From Chryseobacterium wanjuense (GTDB lineage: Bacteria; Bacteroidota; Bacteroidia; Flavobacteriales; Weeksellaceae): DNA of 64,000 bases. Positions within the stretch are counted from its first letter, which is position 1. Every line of letters starts with the position of its first letter. The stretch is taken from contig NZ_FOIU01000002.1 in assembly GCF_900111495.1 (NCBI RefSeq), forward strand, positions 744,001 to 808,000. The letters are read 5' to 3'. Shown in pieces: positions 22,958-33,332 of the stretch. Below the pieces are notes generated by a model, which was not told where the DNA came from, did no database searches, and saw only the letters and a list, made by a program, of their open reading frames with translations. A program made the translations under genes and the position numbers.

Positions 22958-25075
22958 TTAAAATTTATATTCAACCATGAAAGTTCCTCTCATTCCCAGG
23001 GAATTATTGAAATCGCTGTCTCTCGCAGCCCACCAGGCAATGGCCGGCTGATACATTGTATTGAAAAGATTTTCGATTCCTAAAGAAACTTTCCAGTTTT
23101 TGTTGACTTCATAGCTGGATTTAAAGTTGAAAACCGTGTATTCCGGAACTTCTCCTTCACCGTAAACATACAAACCGGTTTTTGTATTCGGATCGAACCG
23201 ATCTTGTTTAAAGGCGTGGAGCATATCTAAACCAACTGACAATTTCTGAGTCGGTCTTGCCTGAATATATGCCAAAACTTTCGGCGCAGAAATTCTGCTG
23301 TTGTTGATCTTTGTTGAATAATCACCGTCGTCTTTTGGAGAGGTAATTCCTTCCATCCAGCTGTAGCTTCCTCCGAAATTAATCCATCTGGTCGGAGTGA
23401 AATGTACAAAACCTTCAACTCCATACACCACCTCAGGTGCTCTCTGGATCGTCAAAGCTCTGTCCGGACTTTGGATGAACGTTGCTCCTAATTTTGAAGT
23501 ACTTACATAAGAAGTGATTTCATAATTGATCCATTTTGTGATCTGCCCTGTTGCTCCCAATTCATAATTATTAACGATAATGGGCTTGGTTTCCAGATTG
23601 TTGATGGTGTCAGACGTTGAGGTTCTCAGAATTCTCCCTAATTCATTGATGGAATAAGCCTGTGAAAAACTTCCGAAAAGGTTGATCATAGGGTTGATAT
23701 TGTATCGAAGCCCAAGATTGGCAACTAGAGCATTATATTCCAGATCGCCGCCGGTTACAAAAATACTTTTCGTAAAAGTTCCGTCATTTTTAATAGTGGA
23801 AAGGGTGTTGAAATCTCCCACTTTCACTTTCATATTTTCGTATCTAAGTCCTCCTTTGATGGTTAATTTTTTTAATAAATCAATTTTAACCAACATAAAA
23901 GGGGCAATATTCGTCATGTCCATATCGGGAGTCCAGTAACGGCCGTCTTCCAGCTTCTGAACGGTCTGGTCATTCAAAAAATCAACTCCATAAATAACTT
24001 CTCCCTGAGAATTTTTAGCATTCCATAATTGGGTGTCGAGGTTTACCCTGGCTCCATATTTTTTAGAAATAATATTAGACTGGCCGCCATTCAGGAAAGT
24101 ATCGCTATATCCGTAAACCGTACGGAAATCCTGTAAATATAAGTTGACATTTAATGCTGTTCCCTGCCACAGGTTTTTATTGTCATAGCTTACTTTGAAA
24201 TTGTGGTTTCTCGGAGTTCCCTGCGGTGTGGTTTCAAGACCTTTTCCTTCTCCTTCTCCAATAGTTGGAATTAAGCCGTATTTTCCTGTTTTTAATCCTA
24301 AATTAAGATCAGATTTTGAAGCATAACCAATATAAGACGCTTCAATTCTTTGATTGTCATTAATATTATAGCCTAACTTCAACATTCCGTTATAGTTATT
24401 CATTTTGGCGGTGCTGTAGGTCGGACTTAAATTTACTCCGTCTGCATCTTTCATGTAACCCGTTCTTTCGTAGGCAAAAGATGCTACATAATCGAATTTT
24501 TTCGCAAAACTTCCGGAAAGAAGCTGACTAGCCCTGAACCCTAAAGTTCCACCATAAGGTTGCCCTGTAATGCCAACTTGAGAAATTCCTGAAATTTTTT
24601 TATCAGAATTGCTTTTTCTTGTAATATAATTAATAATACCTCCGTCTGCGCCATTACCGTAAATTGATGAAGCTCCTTTGATCACCTCGATTCTTTCAAT
24701 GACAGAAGGATCAATCAATCTCAAATCTCTCGCACCGTTTCGAAGTGGAGTAGACTGTGGAATTCCGTCAATTAAAACCAAAACCTGGCGTCCTCTCAAG
24801 GTTTGTCCGGTATTTGAGGTTTGCCCGGAACTGGTAGCCAAACTCGGAACCGTGTATTGTAAAATACTTGTAATATCTGAATTGACCGTCAGTTGAGACT
24901 GGATCTGTTTTTCTCCAACAATGGTTACAGAACTTGGTATTTCTTTAATGTTTTCTTTTTTTCTTGAAGCTGTCATGACAACCTCGTCTACATTTTTGGT
25001 CTGCAGAGAATCTTTTTCCTGAGCAAATGTTGTGATTGCAGCCAATGTCACTACAGATAGTATTATTTTCTTCAT
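22958..25075 (-). CDS. TonB-dependent siderophore-type receptor
   Basis: This 705-aa outer membrane receptor has a signal peptide (1-18, TTFA-QE). The TonB-box-like VDEVVMTASRK is near residue 29. The plug contains GRQVLVLIDGIPQSTPLRNG and IERIEVIKGASSIYGNGADGG. The barrel has a C-terminal aromatic (MVEYKF). The type is vitamin B12/iron-siderophore class rather than SusC. The start overlaps the stop of the upstream PepSY gene by one base (TAATG), so the two are coupled in one operon. Confidence 0.93.
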   Translation of the reverse strand: MKKIILSVVTLAAITTFAQEKDSLQTKNVDEVVMTASRKKENIKEIPSSVTIVGEKQIQSQLTVNSDITSILQYTVPSLATSSGQTSNTGQTLRGRQVLVLIDGIPQSTPLRNGARDLRLIDPSVIERIEVIKGASSIYGNGADGGIINYITRKSNSDKKISGISQVGITGQPYGGTLGFRASQLLSGSFAKKFDYVASFAYERTGYMKDADGVNLSPTYSTAKMNNYNGMLKLGYNINDNQRIEASYIGYASKSDLNLGLKTGKYGLIPTIGEGEGKGLETTPQGTPRNHNFKVSYDNKNLWQGTALNVNLYLQDFRTVYGYSDTFLNGGQSNIISKKYGARVNLDTQLWNAKNSQGEVIYGVDFLNDQTVQKLEDGRYWTPDMDMTNIAPFMLVKIDLLKKLTIKGGLRYENMKVKVGDFNTLSTIKNDGTFTKSIFVTGGDLEYNALVANLGLRYNINPMINLFGSFSQAYSINELGRILRTSTSDTINNLETKPIIVNNYELGATGQITKWINYEITSYVSTSKLGATFIQSPDRALTIQRAPEVVYGVEGFVHFTPTRWINFGGSYSWMEGITSPKDDGDYSTKINNSRISAPKVLAYIQARPTQKLSVGLDMLHAFKQDRFDPNTKTGLYVYGEGEVPEYTVFNFKSSYEVNKNWKVSLGIENLFNTMYQPAIAWWAARDSDFNNSLGMRGTFMVEYKF

Positions 25076-26274
25076 TACAGTGTTTTAATTGCTTTTTTCT
25101 TCTTTTTTCCCAACCATACTAAAAATCCCGTTACGGGTAATGAGGTGCAGATCAATCCTGCGATGAACCAAATGATTTTACCGGCTAATCCGAAATAGGA
25201 ACCGGTATGAATGTCATAATTGGCATTTGCATATTTTTCTGCATTGTTAAGTTCCTGATGAGGTTTATTCGACAATAATTTTCCTGAATATTTATCAAAT
25301 ACAATCTGGTTTCTTACAGCAAATTTTCCGTCTTCACCATAGACTGTGACAGGAATATTTTTTAATTCTTTTCCTTTTTTATTTTTTCCGTTTACCGGAA
25401 TTTTGAAGCTTGAAGATCCGGCATATAATTTTCTTGTTTCCTGGGCGGTAAGATCAAAAACCGAAGTGTTTTTTACCAAAAGAGAATCCGGAGATTTGAT
25501 TTCCTTTTCTTTGGGAAGTTCGAGCGAGCCGGATAATGCGACATTGAAAGCGTTTTTCACCCACGGATAAGCGAAGTAAATGCCTGATAAGCTTAATAAT
25601 AAAGCAATAAATGAAGCATAAAATCCTAGAATATTGTGAAGATCATAGTTTTTTCGTTTCCATGTTTTCACATTTTTCCAGTTGAACCAGAAACGTCCTT
25701 TTTTTGATTTTTTTGGCCACCAAAGGATTATTCCCGTAATCAGCATAATGATGAACAAAACAACCGGAATTCCCACCACATATTTCCCCCAATCTGATTT
25801 TAATAATAAACTCCAGTGAATGGCTTTTAAAATAGGGAAGAGGTCATATTTTTCATTATAAATTCCTAAGATTTCCCCGGTGTATTGATTGACGTAAACA
25901 AGCTTATTGATTTTTACTTCATCAAAATAATTCCAAGCTTTTTTATCTTTTTCATAATAGAGAAATTCGTAGGATTTATTTTTATCTAAAGGAATTTCAA
26001 CAGAGCTTATCGGGTATTTTTCATTAGTTTCCAAGGAAACTTTTTCACGAAGCACATCAATGGATAAAGGTTTTTCCGTAATCGATTCTTTCTTTACATA
26101 CATCGATTCTTTACGCAAAATGCCCTGAATTTCATCTTTGAAAACATACATCGTTCCCGTTCCGGAAACAATGAAAACAATGATGCCAATGGACAGGCCA
26201 AACCACAAATGCAGTTTGGCAGACCATTTTTTTGTAAAAGAAGGTTTCTTTTTATAATGATGCTTCTTCTTCAT
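25075..26274 (-). CDS. PepSY-associated membrane protein (iron-uptake linked), copy 2
   Basis: This 399-aa protein is a paralogue of the one at 21473-22684, with the same order of motifs. It starts MKKKHHYKKKPSFTKKW and has a first helix at about 21-40. It also has AIHWSLLLKSDWGKYVVGIP, KRKNYDLHNILGFYASF and NYDIHTGSYFGLAGKIIWF. It lies between two TonB receptor genes, 34 bp after the first and overlapping the second by 1 bp. Duplication of a receptor-PepSY unit would explain the A-B-A-B order. Confidence 0.9.
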   Translation of the reverse strand: MKKKHHYKKKPSFTKKWSAKLHLWFGLSIGIIVFIVSGTGTMYVFKDEIQGILRKESMYVKKESITEKPLSIDVLREKVSLETNEKYPISSVEIPLDKNKSYEFLYYEKDKKAWNYFDEVKINKLVYVNQYTGEILGIYNEKYDLFPILKAIHWSLLLKSDWGKYVVGIPVVLFIIMLITGIILWWPKKSKKGRFWFNWKNVKTWKRKNYDLHNILGFYASFIALLLSLSGIYFAYPWVKNAFNVALSGSLELPKEKEIKSPDSLLVKNTSVFDLTAQETRKLYAGSSSFKIPVNGKNKKGKELKNIPVTVYGEDGKFAVRNQIVFDKYSGKLLSNKPHQELNNAEKYANANYDIHTGSYFGLAGKIIWFIAGLICTSLPVTGFLVWLGKKKKKAIKTL

Positions 26275-26308
26275 GCTGAAAAGCTAAGCGTGGTTAGCTT
26301 TTAATTAT

Positions 26309-28501
26309 TTAAAATTTATATCCTATCGAAAGTCTGAAGTTTCTTGGAGCTTCTGCCTGGTAATAATAGTAATTTCCGTAAGGTGAACCAGAGTAAAGGT
26401 ATCTGTTGAATACATTAAAGACATTCAATCCCACTCTGAATTTTGTATTTTCCCAAGAAAGACCTGCATCGAATTTCACGTAATCTCCCAACTCTTTTTG
26501 GGTGCTTGTGCTTGCCCAAGACCAAGTACTTCTATCCGCAAGATAAGTTCCTCCGAATGAAAGCCCGAAACCTTCTAAAGTTCCTTCAGTGAATGTATAA
26601 TTCAACCATCCATTTGCAGTATGCTTCGCATATCCGGGAACTCTCATTCCTACCGGATTGTTTACGGGATCATTGGATTCTGTTACTTTATTTTCTGTAA
26701 AAGCGTAATTGAAGATTGCATTAAAGCCTCTTGTAATTTCACCTTTTAAATCAAATTCAACTCCTTGAACTCTTGTTTTTCCGAGTAAAATTGAGAATTG
26801 TTCAATAGGGCTGTTGGTAGGATCTGCAACGGTAGCGTTATTTTTTATAATGTTATAAGCAGAAACTGTCGTATTCCATTTTCCTCCGAACCAATCTTTC
26901 TTTATACCAACTTCAAGATTATTTCCTGTAATCGGCTTTACAGTGCTTCCATCTCTGAAAATAGCTGCCTGTGGAACGAATGCCTGATCATACAAACCAT
27001 AAACAGACATGTCATCATTAATGGAATAGCTAATACCAATACGTGGAGTTATTTTATCTGCTTCGGACTTCGTTCCGTAATTGTTTTCTTTCACGTTTGT
27101 ATAACGAGCCGCAAGTGTAAGTCTTAATTTATCATCCAAAAATCCTAACTCATCTTGTAAGTATAATCCGGTATAATTTTGTTCAATTGTACTTCCGAGT
27201 CCAGCTCTTACAGAAAGAGGTTTGCTGGAATCAAACGCTACGAATGTATTGTTAGGACCATAGTAATTTCCAGTACCATTGATGTCGTAGTTGTTTGTAT
27301 TTAAATTATACCAATAATTGTGATCGACGGGTAGTGTATAATTATCAGTTGCATTATATTTATCAAGGTTATATCCCTGAGACCAGTCTGCCATATATTT
27401 TTTGCTTCCTAAATCTAGTCCTGCTAAAATTTTATGACTTACAATTCCTGTTTTTGCATAACCATTCAAGAAAACCTGCCCGAATTTCATCGTGTTATCA
27501 GCTTCCCAATAATTTAAACGACGGATCATATAGTTTCCTTCGAACATGCTTGGCCAAAGATCACTTCCTAATGTATATTCATTCACATACGTTAATTGAG
27601 AAGTTAGCTTCCAGTTTTCGTTAAATTTATGTTGAAGATTGATGTTTACCGTATTGTTATCGACTTTAGTAGGATCGATTCCCGGATCTGTTTGTGTATA
27701 GCTTTGAGGTCTTGTAGCATATCCGTCAAAACTGAAAACATAAGCAGAACCAACTTCAGACATTTTTGCCTTTTGGTAAATATATTCAGCCGTTAAGGTG
27801 GTTTTATCAGAAAGATTTACTTTTAATGAAGGATTAATGATATATCTGTCATTGAATTCGTAGTCTCTGAAGCTGTTTTTGTTCTGAGCCATTAAATTTA
27901 ATCTGAAAGCTACCTTATCAGTAATTTTCGTGTCAATATCAGTTTCTCCTCTGTACATATTGTAGCTTCCAAGAGTGACTCTGGCAGAACCGTTCAAAGA
28001 TTGTCCTGTCGGTTTTTTAGTAACAATATTGTAGATACCGCTTGGCTCACCGTTAGACATTAAGAAACCTGATGGTCCTTTGATAAATTCGATGTGATCC
28101 ACGAAAGACATATCTTCACTAAGAGGTCCCCAGTTTGATGTCACATTCACTCCGTTCATGAAAGCTGCCGCCCTGGAACCCCTCATGTTTACTCTGGTGT
28201 ACATGTCTCCCCAGTGCTCCAATCTTTGTGCTCCGGCAACATTTCTTAGGACACCATCGCTCAATGTTGTTACCTGCTGATCTTCTAATGCTCTGTTTGT
28301 AATGATAGAAACGTTTTGAGGAATCTTAATCAATTCTTCATCCAAACGCATAGAAGAAGACCCTTCTTTCTCTACATATTTCTTGTAATATTTTCCATTT
28401 ACAACAACTTCTTCAATATCATTTGATTTAATTGAATCTTTTTCCTGTGCAAACGATAACATAGAACCTAGCAAAGAAGCACAGACCAGTACATTTTTCA
28501 T
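26309..28501 (-). CDS. TonB-dependent siderophore receptor (ferrichrome/FhuA-like type)
   Basis: This 730-aa outer membrane receptor has a signal peptide (1-18, LSFA-QE) and IEEVVVNGKYYKKYV as the TonB-box region. The plug carries KIPQNVSIITNRALEDQQ, RGSRAAAFMNGV and FIKGPSGFLMSNGEPSGIYN, the signature of TIGR01783-type siderophore receptors. The barrel ends LSIGYKF. ATG 28501 gives a standard signal peptide; an ATG at 28510 is also possible. It is first in the operon with the PepSY protein and the second receptor, and is probably iron-regulated. Confidence 0.93.
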   Translation of the reverse strand: MKNVLVCASLLGSMLSFAQEKDSIKSNDIEEVVVNGKYYKKYVEKEGSSSMRLDEELIKIPQNVSIITNRALEDQQVTTLSDGVLRNVAGAQRLEHWGDMYTRVNMRGSRAAAFMNGVNVTSNWGPLSEDMSFVDHIEFIKGPSGFLMSNGEPSGIYNIVTKKPTGQSLNGSARVTLGSYNMYRGETDIDTKITDKVAFRLNLMAQNKNSFRDYEFNDRYIINPSLKVNLSDKTTLTAEYIYQKAKMSEVGSAYVFSFDGYATRPQSYTQTDPGIDPTKVDNNTVNINLQHKFNENWKLTSQLTYVNEYTLGSDLWPSMFEGNYMIRRLNYWEADNTMKFGQVFLNGYAKTGIVSHKILAGLDLGSKKYMADWSQGYNLDKYNATDNYTLPVDHNYWYNLNTNNYDINGTGNYYGPNNTFVAFDSSKPLSVRAGLGSTIEQNYTGLYLQDELGFLDDKLRLTLAARYTNVKENNYGTKSEADKITPRIGISYSINDDMSVYGLYDQAFVPQAAIFRDGSTVKPITGNNLEVGIKKDWFGGKWNTTVSAYNIIKNNATVADPTNSPIEQFSILLGKTRVQGVEFDLKGEITRGFNAIFNYAFTENKVTESNDPVNNPVGMRVPGYAKHTANGWLNYTFTEGTLEGFGLSFGGTYLADRSTWSWASTSTQKELGDYVKFDAGLSWENTKFRVGLNVFNVFNRYLYSGSPYGNYYYYQAEAPRNFRLSIGYKF

Positions 28502-28518
28502 GAAATACAAATTTTCTG

Positions 28519-28549
28519 CAAATATATTGTTTTTAATTATTCTAAATAA
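28519..28549 (-). promoter_or_regulatory. promoter of the siderophore receptor operon with possible iron box
   Basis: TATATTTG (28519-28526, minus strand) is a perfect -7 box. TTATTTAGAATAATTA (28534-28549, minus-strand reading) sits 7 bp upstream of it, where a repressor could block polymerase. The element is shared with the PepSY promoter at 22725-22740. Confidence 0.45.
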
Positions 28550-28595
28550 ATTTCAGAGTTGACATTTATCATAAAATTATTATACAATAAATAAT

Positions 28596-28630
28596 AAAAA
28601 ACCGCTCCAAGCAGTGTTGAAGCGGTTTTT
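28596..28630 (-). terminator. intrinsic terminator after secA
   Basis: On the minus strand AAAAACCGCT / AGCGGTTTTT forms the stem (with inner TTG/CAA pairs), followed by TTATTATT. Confidence 0.75.
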
Positions 28631-28653
28631 AAGTATTTTAGAATTATTTTTTC

Positions 28654-31600
28654 TTAAGCAGGAATTTCTCCTTTGTACAAGAATGAAATAATTTCTTTGT
28701 TTAATTTGTCGATCATTTCACTGAATAAGTGGAAAGATTCTTGTTTGTAAATTACCAACGGATCTTTTTGCTCGTAAACAGCACCTTGAGATGATCTTCT
28801 TAAATCATCCATTTCACGAAGGTGAAGTTTCCAGTTTTCATCAATGATTGATAGGGTAATGTTCTTTTCAAAATCATTTATCAGGCTTTCACATTTTGTT
28901 TCGTAAGCTTCTTTAAGATCAGCTACGATGGTCATTGTTTTGTGACCGTCTGTGAAAGGAACCTGAATCATTTTAAACATAGACCCCTGATTCTGATATA
29001 CATTCTCAATAATCGGGAACGATTTTTCTTTCAATAAGTTCAGCTTCATCTGATAATCTTCCTGAGCAGCCTTGAATAAAATATTCGTTAAATCCTGAAC
29101 ATTTTTATTTCCAAAATCACTTTCAGAAACAGGAGAACCCATTGTAAAATTCTTGATCACTTCGAATTCGAAGTCTTTGAAACTTCCGTTTGCTTTTCCT
29201 TTGGTAACGATAGAATTGGCAACATCGAAAATCATATTCGTAATATCATATTTCAGGTGATCTCCGAATAGAGCATTCTTTCTTCTCTTGTAGATTACGT
29301 CACGCTGTTTGTTCATTACGTCATCATACTCAAGAAGTCTTTTTCTGATCCCGAAGTTATTTTCTTCTACTTTTTTCTGAGCTCTTTCGATAGACTTGGT
29401 AATCATAGAATGCTGAATAACTTCACCTTCTTTATGACCCATTCTGTCCATCATTTTAGCGATTCTTTCCGAACCGAATAGACGCATCAGGTTGTCTTCA
29501 AGAGACACATAGAACTGAGAACTTCCCGGATCTCCCTGACGTCCTGCTCTACCTCTCAACTGTCTGTCTACACGTCTTGAATCGTGTCTTTCTGTACCGA
29601 TAATTGCTAAACCGCCTGCTTCTTTTACTTCTTTCGTAAGCTTAATATCCGTACCACGACCTGCCATGTTGGTTGCGATTGTTACAACTCCCGGCTGTCC
29701 TGCTCCTGCAACGATTTCTGCTTCTTTCTTGTGAAGTTTCGCGTTAAGAACCTGGTGAGGAATTTTTCTTAGCTGAAGCGCCTTTGAAAGCAACTGAGAG
29801 ATCTCAACAGAAGTTGTACCCACTAAGACTGGTCTTCTTGCTTCTGTTAATCTTTCGATTTCTTCAATTACGGCGTTATATTTTTCTCTGTTAGTTTTGA
29901 AAACTAAGTCTTGTCTGTCATGTCTTAAAATAGGACGGTTGGTAGGAATTACTACAACGTCTAGTTTGTAGATTTCCCAAAGCTCGCCTGCTTCCGTTTC
30001 TGCAGTACCTGTCATCCCCGCAAGCTTGTTGTACATACGGAAATAGTTCTGAAGCGTAATGGTTGCAAAAGTTTGGGTGGCAGCCTCAATTTTTACGTTT
30101 TCTTTCGCTTCAATTGCCTGGTGAAGACCGTCTGAATAACGTCTTCCTTCCATGATACGGCCTGTCTGCTCATCAACGATTTTTACTTCACCATCAATGA
30201 CCACATATTCATCATCCTTTTCAAATAATGTATATGCTTTTAATAATTGGCTCATCGTGTGAACTCTTTCGGATTTTTCAGCAAAATCTGAGAAAAGTTT
30301 TTCTTTAGCTTCAAATTCTTCTTCTTTAGATAAATTTTTAGCTTCCAATTCTGCGATTTCTGTTCCGATATCCGGAAGAACGAAGAAGTTGGCATCAGAG
30401 TTTCCTTGAGACATGTATTCTACACCTTTGTCTGTAAGGTCTACCTGATTATTCTTTTCTTCGATTACGAAATAAAGGTCTTTATCTACAATCGGCATAT
30501 CACGGTTGTTGTCCTGCATATATTGTGCTTCCACTTTCTGAAGCAATGCACGGTTTCCGCTTTCCGATAAGAATTTGATTAATTGTCTGTTTTTAGGAAG
30601 ACCTCTGTAAGCCTGAAGCAATTTGAATCCTCCTTCTTTTGTATTTCCTGCAGCGATTAATTTTTTAGCTTCATTAAAGATTGCAGAAACAGTTTTTTTC
30701 TGAACTTCAACGATTCTGTCAATAGAAGGCTTAAGAACATCAAATTCCTGTCTGTCTCCCTGTGGAACCGGACCTGAAATAATCAATGGAGTTCTTGCAT
30801 CATCTACCAATACGGAGTCTACCTCGTCGACGATGGCAAAGTTTAATTCTCTTTGTACCAGCTCCGAAGGTGAAGTTACCATGTTGTCTCTCAGATAATC
30901 GAAACCAAATTCGTTATTGGTACCGTAAGTAATATCTGAGTTGTATGCTTTTCTTCTTCCGTCTGAGTTCGGTTGGTGATTGTCGATACAGTCGATCGAC
31001 ATTCCGTGGAACTGATACAATGGTCCCATCCACGCCGAGTCCCTTTTTGCAAGGTAGTCGTTTACGGTTACCACGTGCACACCTCTTTCCGGAAGTGCAT
31101 TTAAGAAAATAGGAAGGGTACCTACCAATGTTTTACCTTCACCGGTTGCCATCTCGGCAATTTTACCGCTGTGAAGAATAACCCCTCCGATGAACTGTAC
31201 ATCATAATGTACCATGTCCCAAAGTACAGGCGTTCCGGCAGCATCCCATGAGTTTTTCCAAACAGCTTGATCTCCCTGGATTTCTATAAAATCTTTGCCT
31301 GCAGCAGCCAATTGTCTGTCCCAATCGTTTGCTGTAACGCGGATTTCTCCGTTCTGCGCCCATCTTCTTGCTGTTTCTTTTACCAATGCAAAAGCTTCAG
31401 GAAGGATCTGGCTAAGAATTTTTTCTTCGATTTCGTATGATTCTTTCTTCAGAGACTCAATTTTTGAAAAAAGAGCTTCTTTTTCATCCACGTTGGTAGA
31501 TGTTTTAATCTGCTCTTGAATCTGTTCTATTTGAGCTGTTATTTTGCTGGTTGCAGATTTGATATTTTCTTTAAACTCAGCAGTTTTTTCTCTTAAACCA

Positions 31601-31728
31601 TCATCAGACAATTGCTGAATGGTAGGTTCAACAGCTTTGATTTTTGTTACAACTTTTTTTACTTCTTTTAGGTCCTGCGCTTTTTTGTCTCCCAAAAACC
31701 CTTTAAGAACTTTGTTTAAAAAACTCAT
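28654..31728 (-). CDS. secA: preprotein translocase ATPase SecA
   Basis: SecA drives protein export through SecYEG. The 1024-aa protein has the Walker A motif in [15 protein letters not shown], a DEAD-like box [20 protein letters not shown], the helicase motif [12 protein letters not shown], and [20 protein letters not shown]. It includes Bacteroidota-type insertions (for example around residues 330-480). The C-terminus ends YKGEIPA and has no CxCxSGx8CH zinc motif, which binds SecB in proteobacteria. A terminator follows it, so it is a single-gene unit. Confidence 0.98.
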   Translation of the reverse strand: MSFLNKVLKGFLGDKKAQDLKEVKKVVTKIKAVEPTIQQLSDDGLREKTAEFKENIKSATSKITAQIEQIQEQIKTSTNVDEKEALFSKIESLKKESYEIEEKILSQILPEAFALVKETARRWAQNGEIRVTANDWDRQLAAAGKDFIEIQGDQAVWKNSWDAAGTPVLWDMVHYDVQFIGGVILHSGKIAEMATGEGKTLVGTLPIFLNALPERGVHVVTVNDYLAKRDSAWMGPLYQFHGMSIDCIDNHQPNSDGRRKAYNSDITYGTNNEFGFDYLRDNMVTSPSELVQRELNFAIVDEVDSVLVDDARTPLIISGPVPQGDRQEFDVLKPSIDRIVEVQKKTVSAIFNEAKKLIAAGNTKEGGFKLLQAYRGLPKNRQLIKFLSESGNRALLQKVEAQYMQDNNRDMPIVDKDLYFVIEEKNNQVDLTDKGVEYMSQGNSDANFFVLPDIGTEIAELEAKNLSKEEEFEAKEKLFSDFAEKSERVHTMSQLLKAYTLFEKDDEYVVIDGEVKIVDEQTGRIMEGRRYSDGLHQAIEAKENVKIEAATQTFATITLQNYFRMYNKLAGMTGTAETEAGELWEIYKLDVVVIPTNRPILRHDRQDLVFKTNREKYNAVIEEIERLTEARRPVLVGTTSVEISQLLSKALQLRKIPHQVLNAKLHKKEAEIVAGAGQPGVVTIATNMAGRGTDIKLTKEVKEAGGLAIIGTERHDSRRVDRQLRGRAGRQGDPGSSQFYVSLEDNLMRLFGSERIAKMMDRMGHKEGEVIQHSMITKSIERAQKKVEENNFGIRKRLLEYDDVMNKQRDVIYKRRKNALFGDHLKYDITNMIFDVANSIVTKGKANGSFKDFEFEVIKNFTMGSPVSESDFGNKNVQDLTNILFKAAQEDYQMKLNLLKEKSFPIIENVYQNQGSMFKMIQVPFTDGHKTMTIVADLKEAYETKCESLINDFEKNITLSIIDENWKLHLREMDDLRRSSQGAVYEQKDPLVIYKQESFHLFSEMIDKLNKEIISFLYKGEIPA

Positions 31729-31814
31729 AAATTTTTTACTTTATGCTTAAAGCGATATACTTTAAGCGTTTTATTAACACGCTTATTGCGTAAAAATTGA
31801 TATTTAAAAAAGGG

Positions 31815-31846
31815 CAAAAAAGCTTTAAGCCTATTGCCTAAAGCTT
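31815..31846 (-). terminator. intrinsic terminator after the DUF2795 gene
   Basis: On the minus strand AAGCTTTA / TAAAGCTT (inner GGC/GCT pairs) is followed by TTTTTTGCCC. More AAGCG/CGCTT hairpin-like sequence (31745-31800) lies between it and secA. Confidence 0.65.
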
Positions 31847-31856
31847 ATCGCTTTAA

Positions 31857-32078
31857 TTAATATTCGTCTTCGTTCCAAAGGAAATCTTCATCCGTCGGGT
31901 AGTCGCTCCAAACTTCCTCAATAGATTCATAAATTTCTCCTTCGTCTTCGATTGCCTGAAGGTTTTCTACTACTTCCATAGGTGCACCAGTTCTGATTGC
32001 GTAATCGATAAGCTCTGCTTTTGTCATTGGCCAAGGTGCGTCACTTAAGTATGAAGCTAATTCTAATGTCCAGTACAT
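31857..32078 (-). CDS. DUF2795 family protein
   Basis: This 73-aa acidic cytoplasmic protein has the DUF2795 pattern MYWTLELASYLSDAPWPMTK followed by AELIDYAIRTGAPMEVVENL. The tail is very acidic (YPTDEDFLWNEDEY). The function is unknown; the fold is a small helical bundle. ATG 32078 is chosen because a TACTTTTG -7 box lies at 32097-32104, and an upstream in-frame start at 32099 would fall inside it. Confidence 0.85.
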   Translation of the reverse strand: MYWTLELASYLSDAPWPMTKAELIDYAIRTGAPMEVVENLQAIEDEGEIYESIEEVWSDYPTDEDFLWNEDEY

Positions 32079-32096
32079 AATTTTTCTAATTTTTTG

Positions 32097-32104
32097 CAAA
32101 AGTA
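32097..32104 (-). promoter_or_regulatory. -7 box of the DUF2795 gene
   Basis: TACTTTTG on the minus strand fits TAnnTTTG and gives a leader of about 14 nt. Confidence 0.55.
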
Positions 32105-32220
32105 TAAAAATAGCTTATATTATATGCTTTTTTACACCTGATTTTCAATTCTTTTTATTAATTTTCGTTCATCGTACGTTATAGAAAGCCTTAGAGCAAT
32201 GTCCTACAACTTACTTGATG

Positions 32221-33243
32221 TCATTTTCTCAAAAACCATTCCACAAATTTTTTTATGCCATTTTGGAAGTTTGTGTCAGGTTTGTAGCCAATTAATGTCT
32301 TAGCTTTTGTGATATCTGCATTGGTTTTCTGCACATCTCCCGGTTGCATTGGCAGATTTTTTCTGATGGCAGATTTTCCTAATGTATTTTCGATGGTAGA
32401 AAGCATTTCATTTAAAGTAATGACTTGGCTTTCTCCAAGATTGATGATTTCATAAACATCTGAATTATTTTCCAGATAAGTGATGGATTTTGTGATTCCG
32501 TCGATAATATCATCAATAAAAGTATAATCTCTGGCAGTAGTTCCGTCACCATAGAAAGGAATTTCCTGACTGTTTGAAATTAACTTCGTGAATTTATGAA
32601 TCGCCAGATCAGGTCTTTGTCTTGGCCCATAAACCGTGAAAAACCTTAGCTGAATCATGTCAATTTTGTATAGATCATGGTAAACATGGCCTAAAATCTC
32701 ACCACATTTTTTGGTTGCAGCGTATGGTGAAATGGGATTGTCGACATTATCGGTCTCTGCAAAAGGAATTTTTTCGTTGTTTCCATAAACGCTTGAAGAA
32801 GAAGCACAAACGAATTTTTTAATATTTAAATCTTTGCACAATTCCCAAAGATTCATTGTTCCGCGAACGTTGACTTCCTCGTATTCCAGAGGTCTTTCGA
32901 TGGAAGGACGCACTCCGGCAAGGGCAGCCAAGTGAATAATTAAATCAATCTTATGATTTTTAAAAATTTCTTCAAGTCCTTTTTTATCCCTTATATCCTG
33001 ATAATAAAGGGTGTAATTGTCTGATTTTGAAATAGAAATTAGTTTTTTAATATCATTTTCCTTATCAGAGAACTCAAAATCCGAATTTTCGCCAATTGAC
33101 TCTAAAGTATTCTTGATTTTTATCTGATAACTATAGAAATCATCAAAATTGTCAATGTTTATGACAGAATGTCCTTTTTTTAATAATTGTTCTACCAAAT
33201 GAGAACCAATAAATCCGCTTCCTCCTGTAACAAGATAATTCAT
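32221..33243 (-). CDS. NAD-dependent epimerase, UDP-glucuronate 4-epimerase-like
   Basis: This 340-aa extended short-chain dehydrogenase has the Rossmann motif GGSGFIGSHL (residues 7-16) and the NAD adenine site DNFDDFYS. The catalytic triad region has SSSSVYGNN (Ser) and SPYAATKKCGE (Tyr-x3-Lys). The sugar-nucleotide motif is RFFTVYGPRQRPDLAIHKF. The FYS and ALAGVRPSIE motifs match the UDP-glucuronate/UDP-GlcNAc epimerase group used in capsule and O-antigen synthesis. No other polysaccharide gene is nearby. A TATTTTTG -7 box lies at 33263-33270, minus strand. Confidence 0.9.
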   Translation of the reverse strand: MNYLVTGGSGFIGSHLVEQLLKKGHSVINIDNFDDFYSYQIKIKNTLESIGENSDFEFSDKENDIKKLISISKSDNYTLYYQDIRDKKGLEEIFKNHKIDLIIHLAALAGVRPSIERPLEYEEVNVRGTMNLWELCKDLNIKKFVCASSSSVYGNNEKIPFAETDNVDNPISPYAATKKCGEILGHVYHDLYKIDMIQLRFFTVYGPRQRPDLAIHKFTKLISNSQEIPFYGDGTTARDYTFIDDIIDGITKSITYLENNSDVYEIINLGESQVITLNEMLSTIENTLGKSAIRKNLPMQPGDVQKTNADITKAKTLIGYKPDTNFQNGIKKFVEWFLRK

Positions 33244-33332
33244 CTGTGTCTTTTTATTAGTACAAAAATATAAATTTACTTCGTGAAAAATATAATCATT
33301 AAATTTACTTAAAAAAGTAACATAAAATTAAT

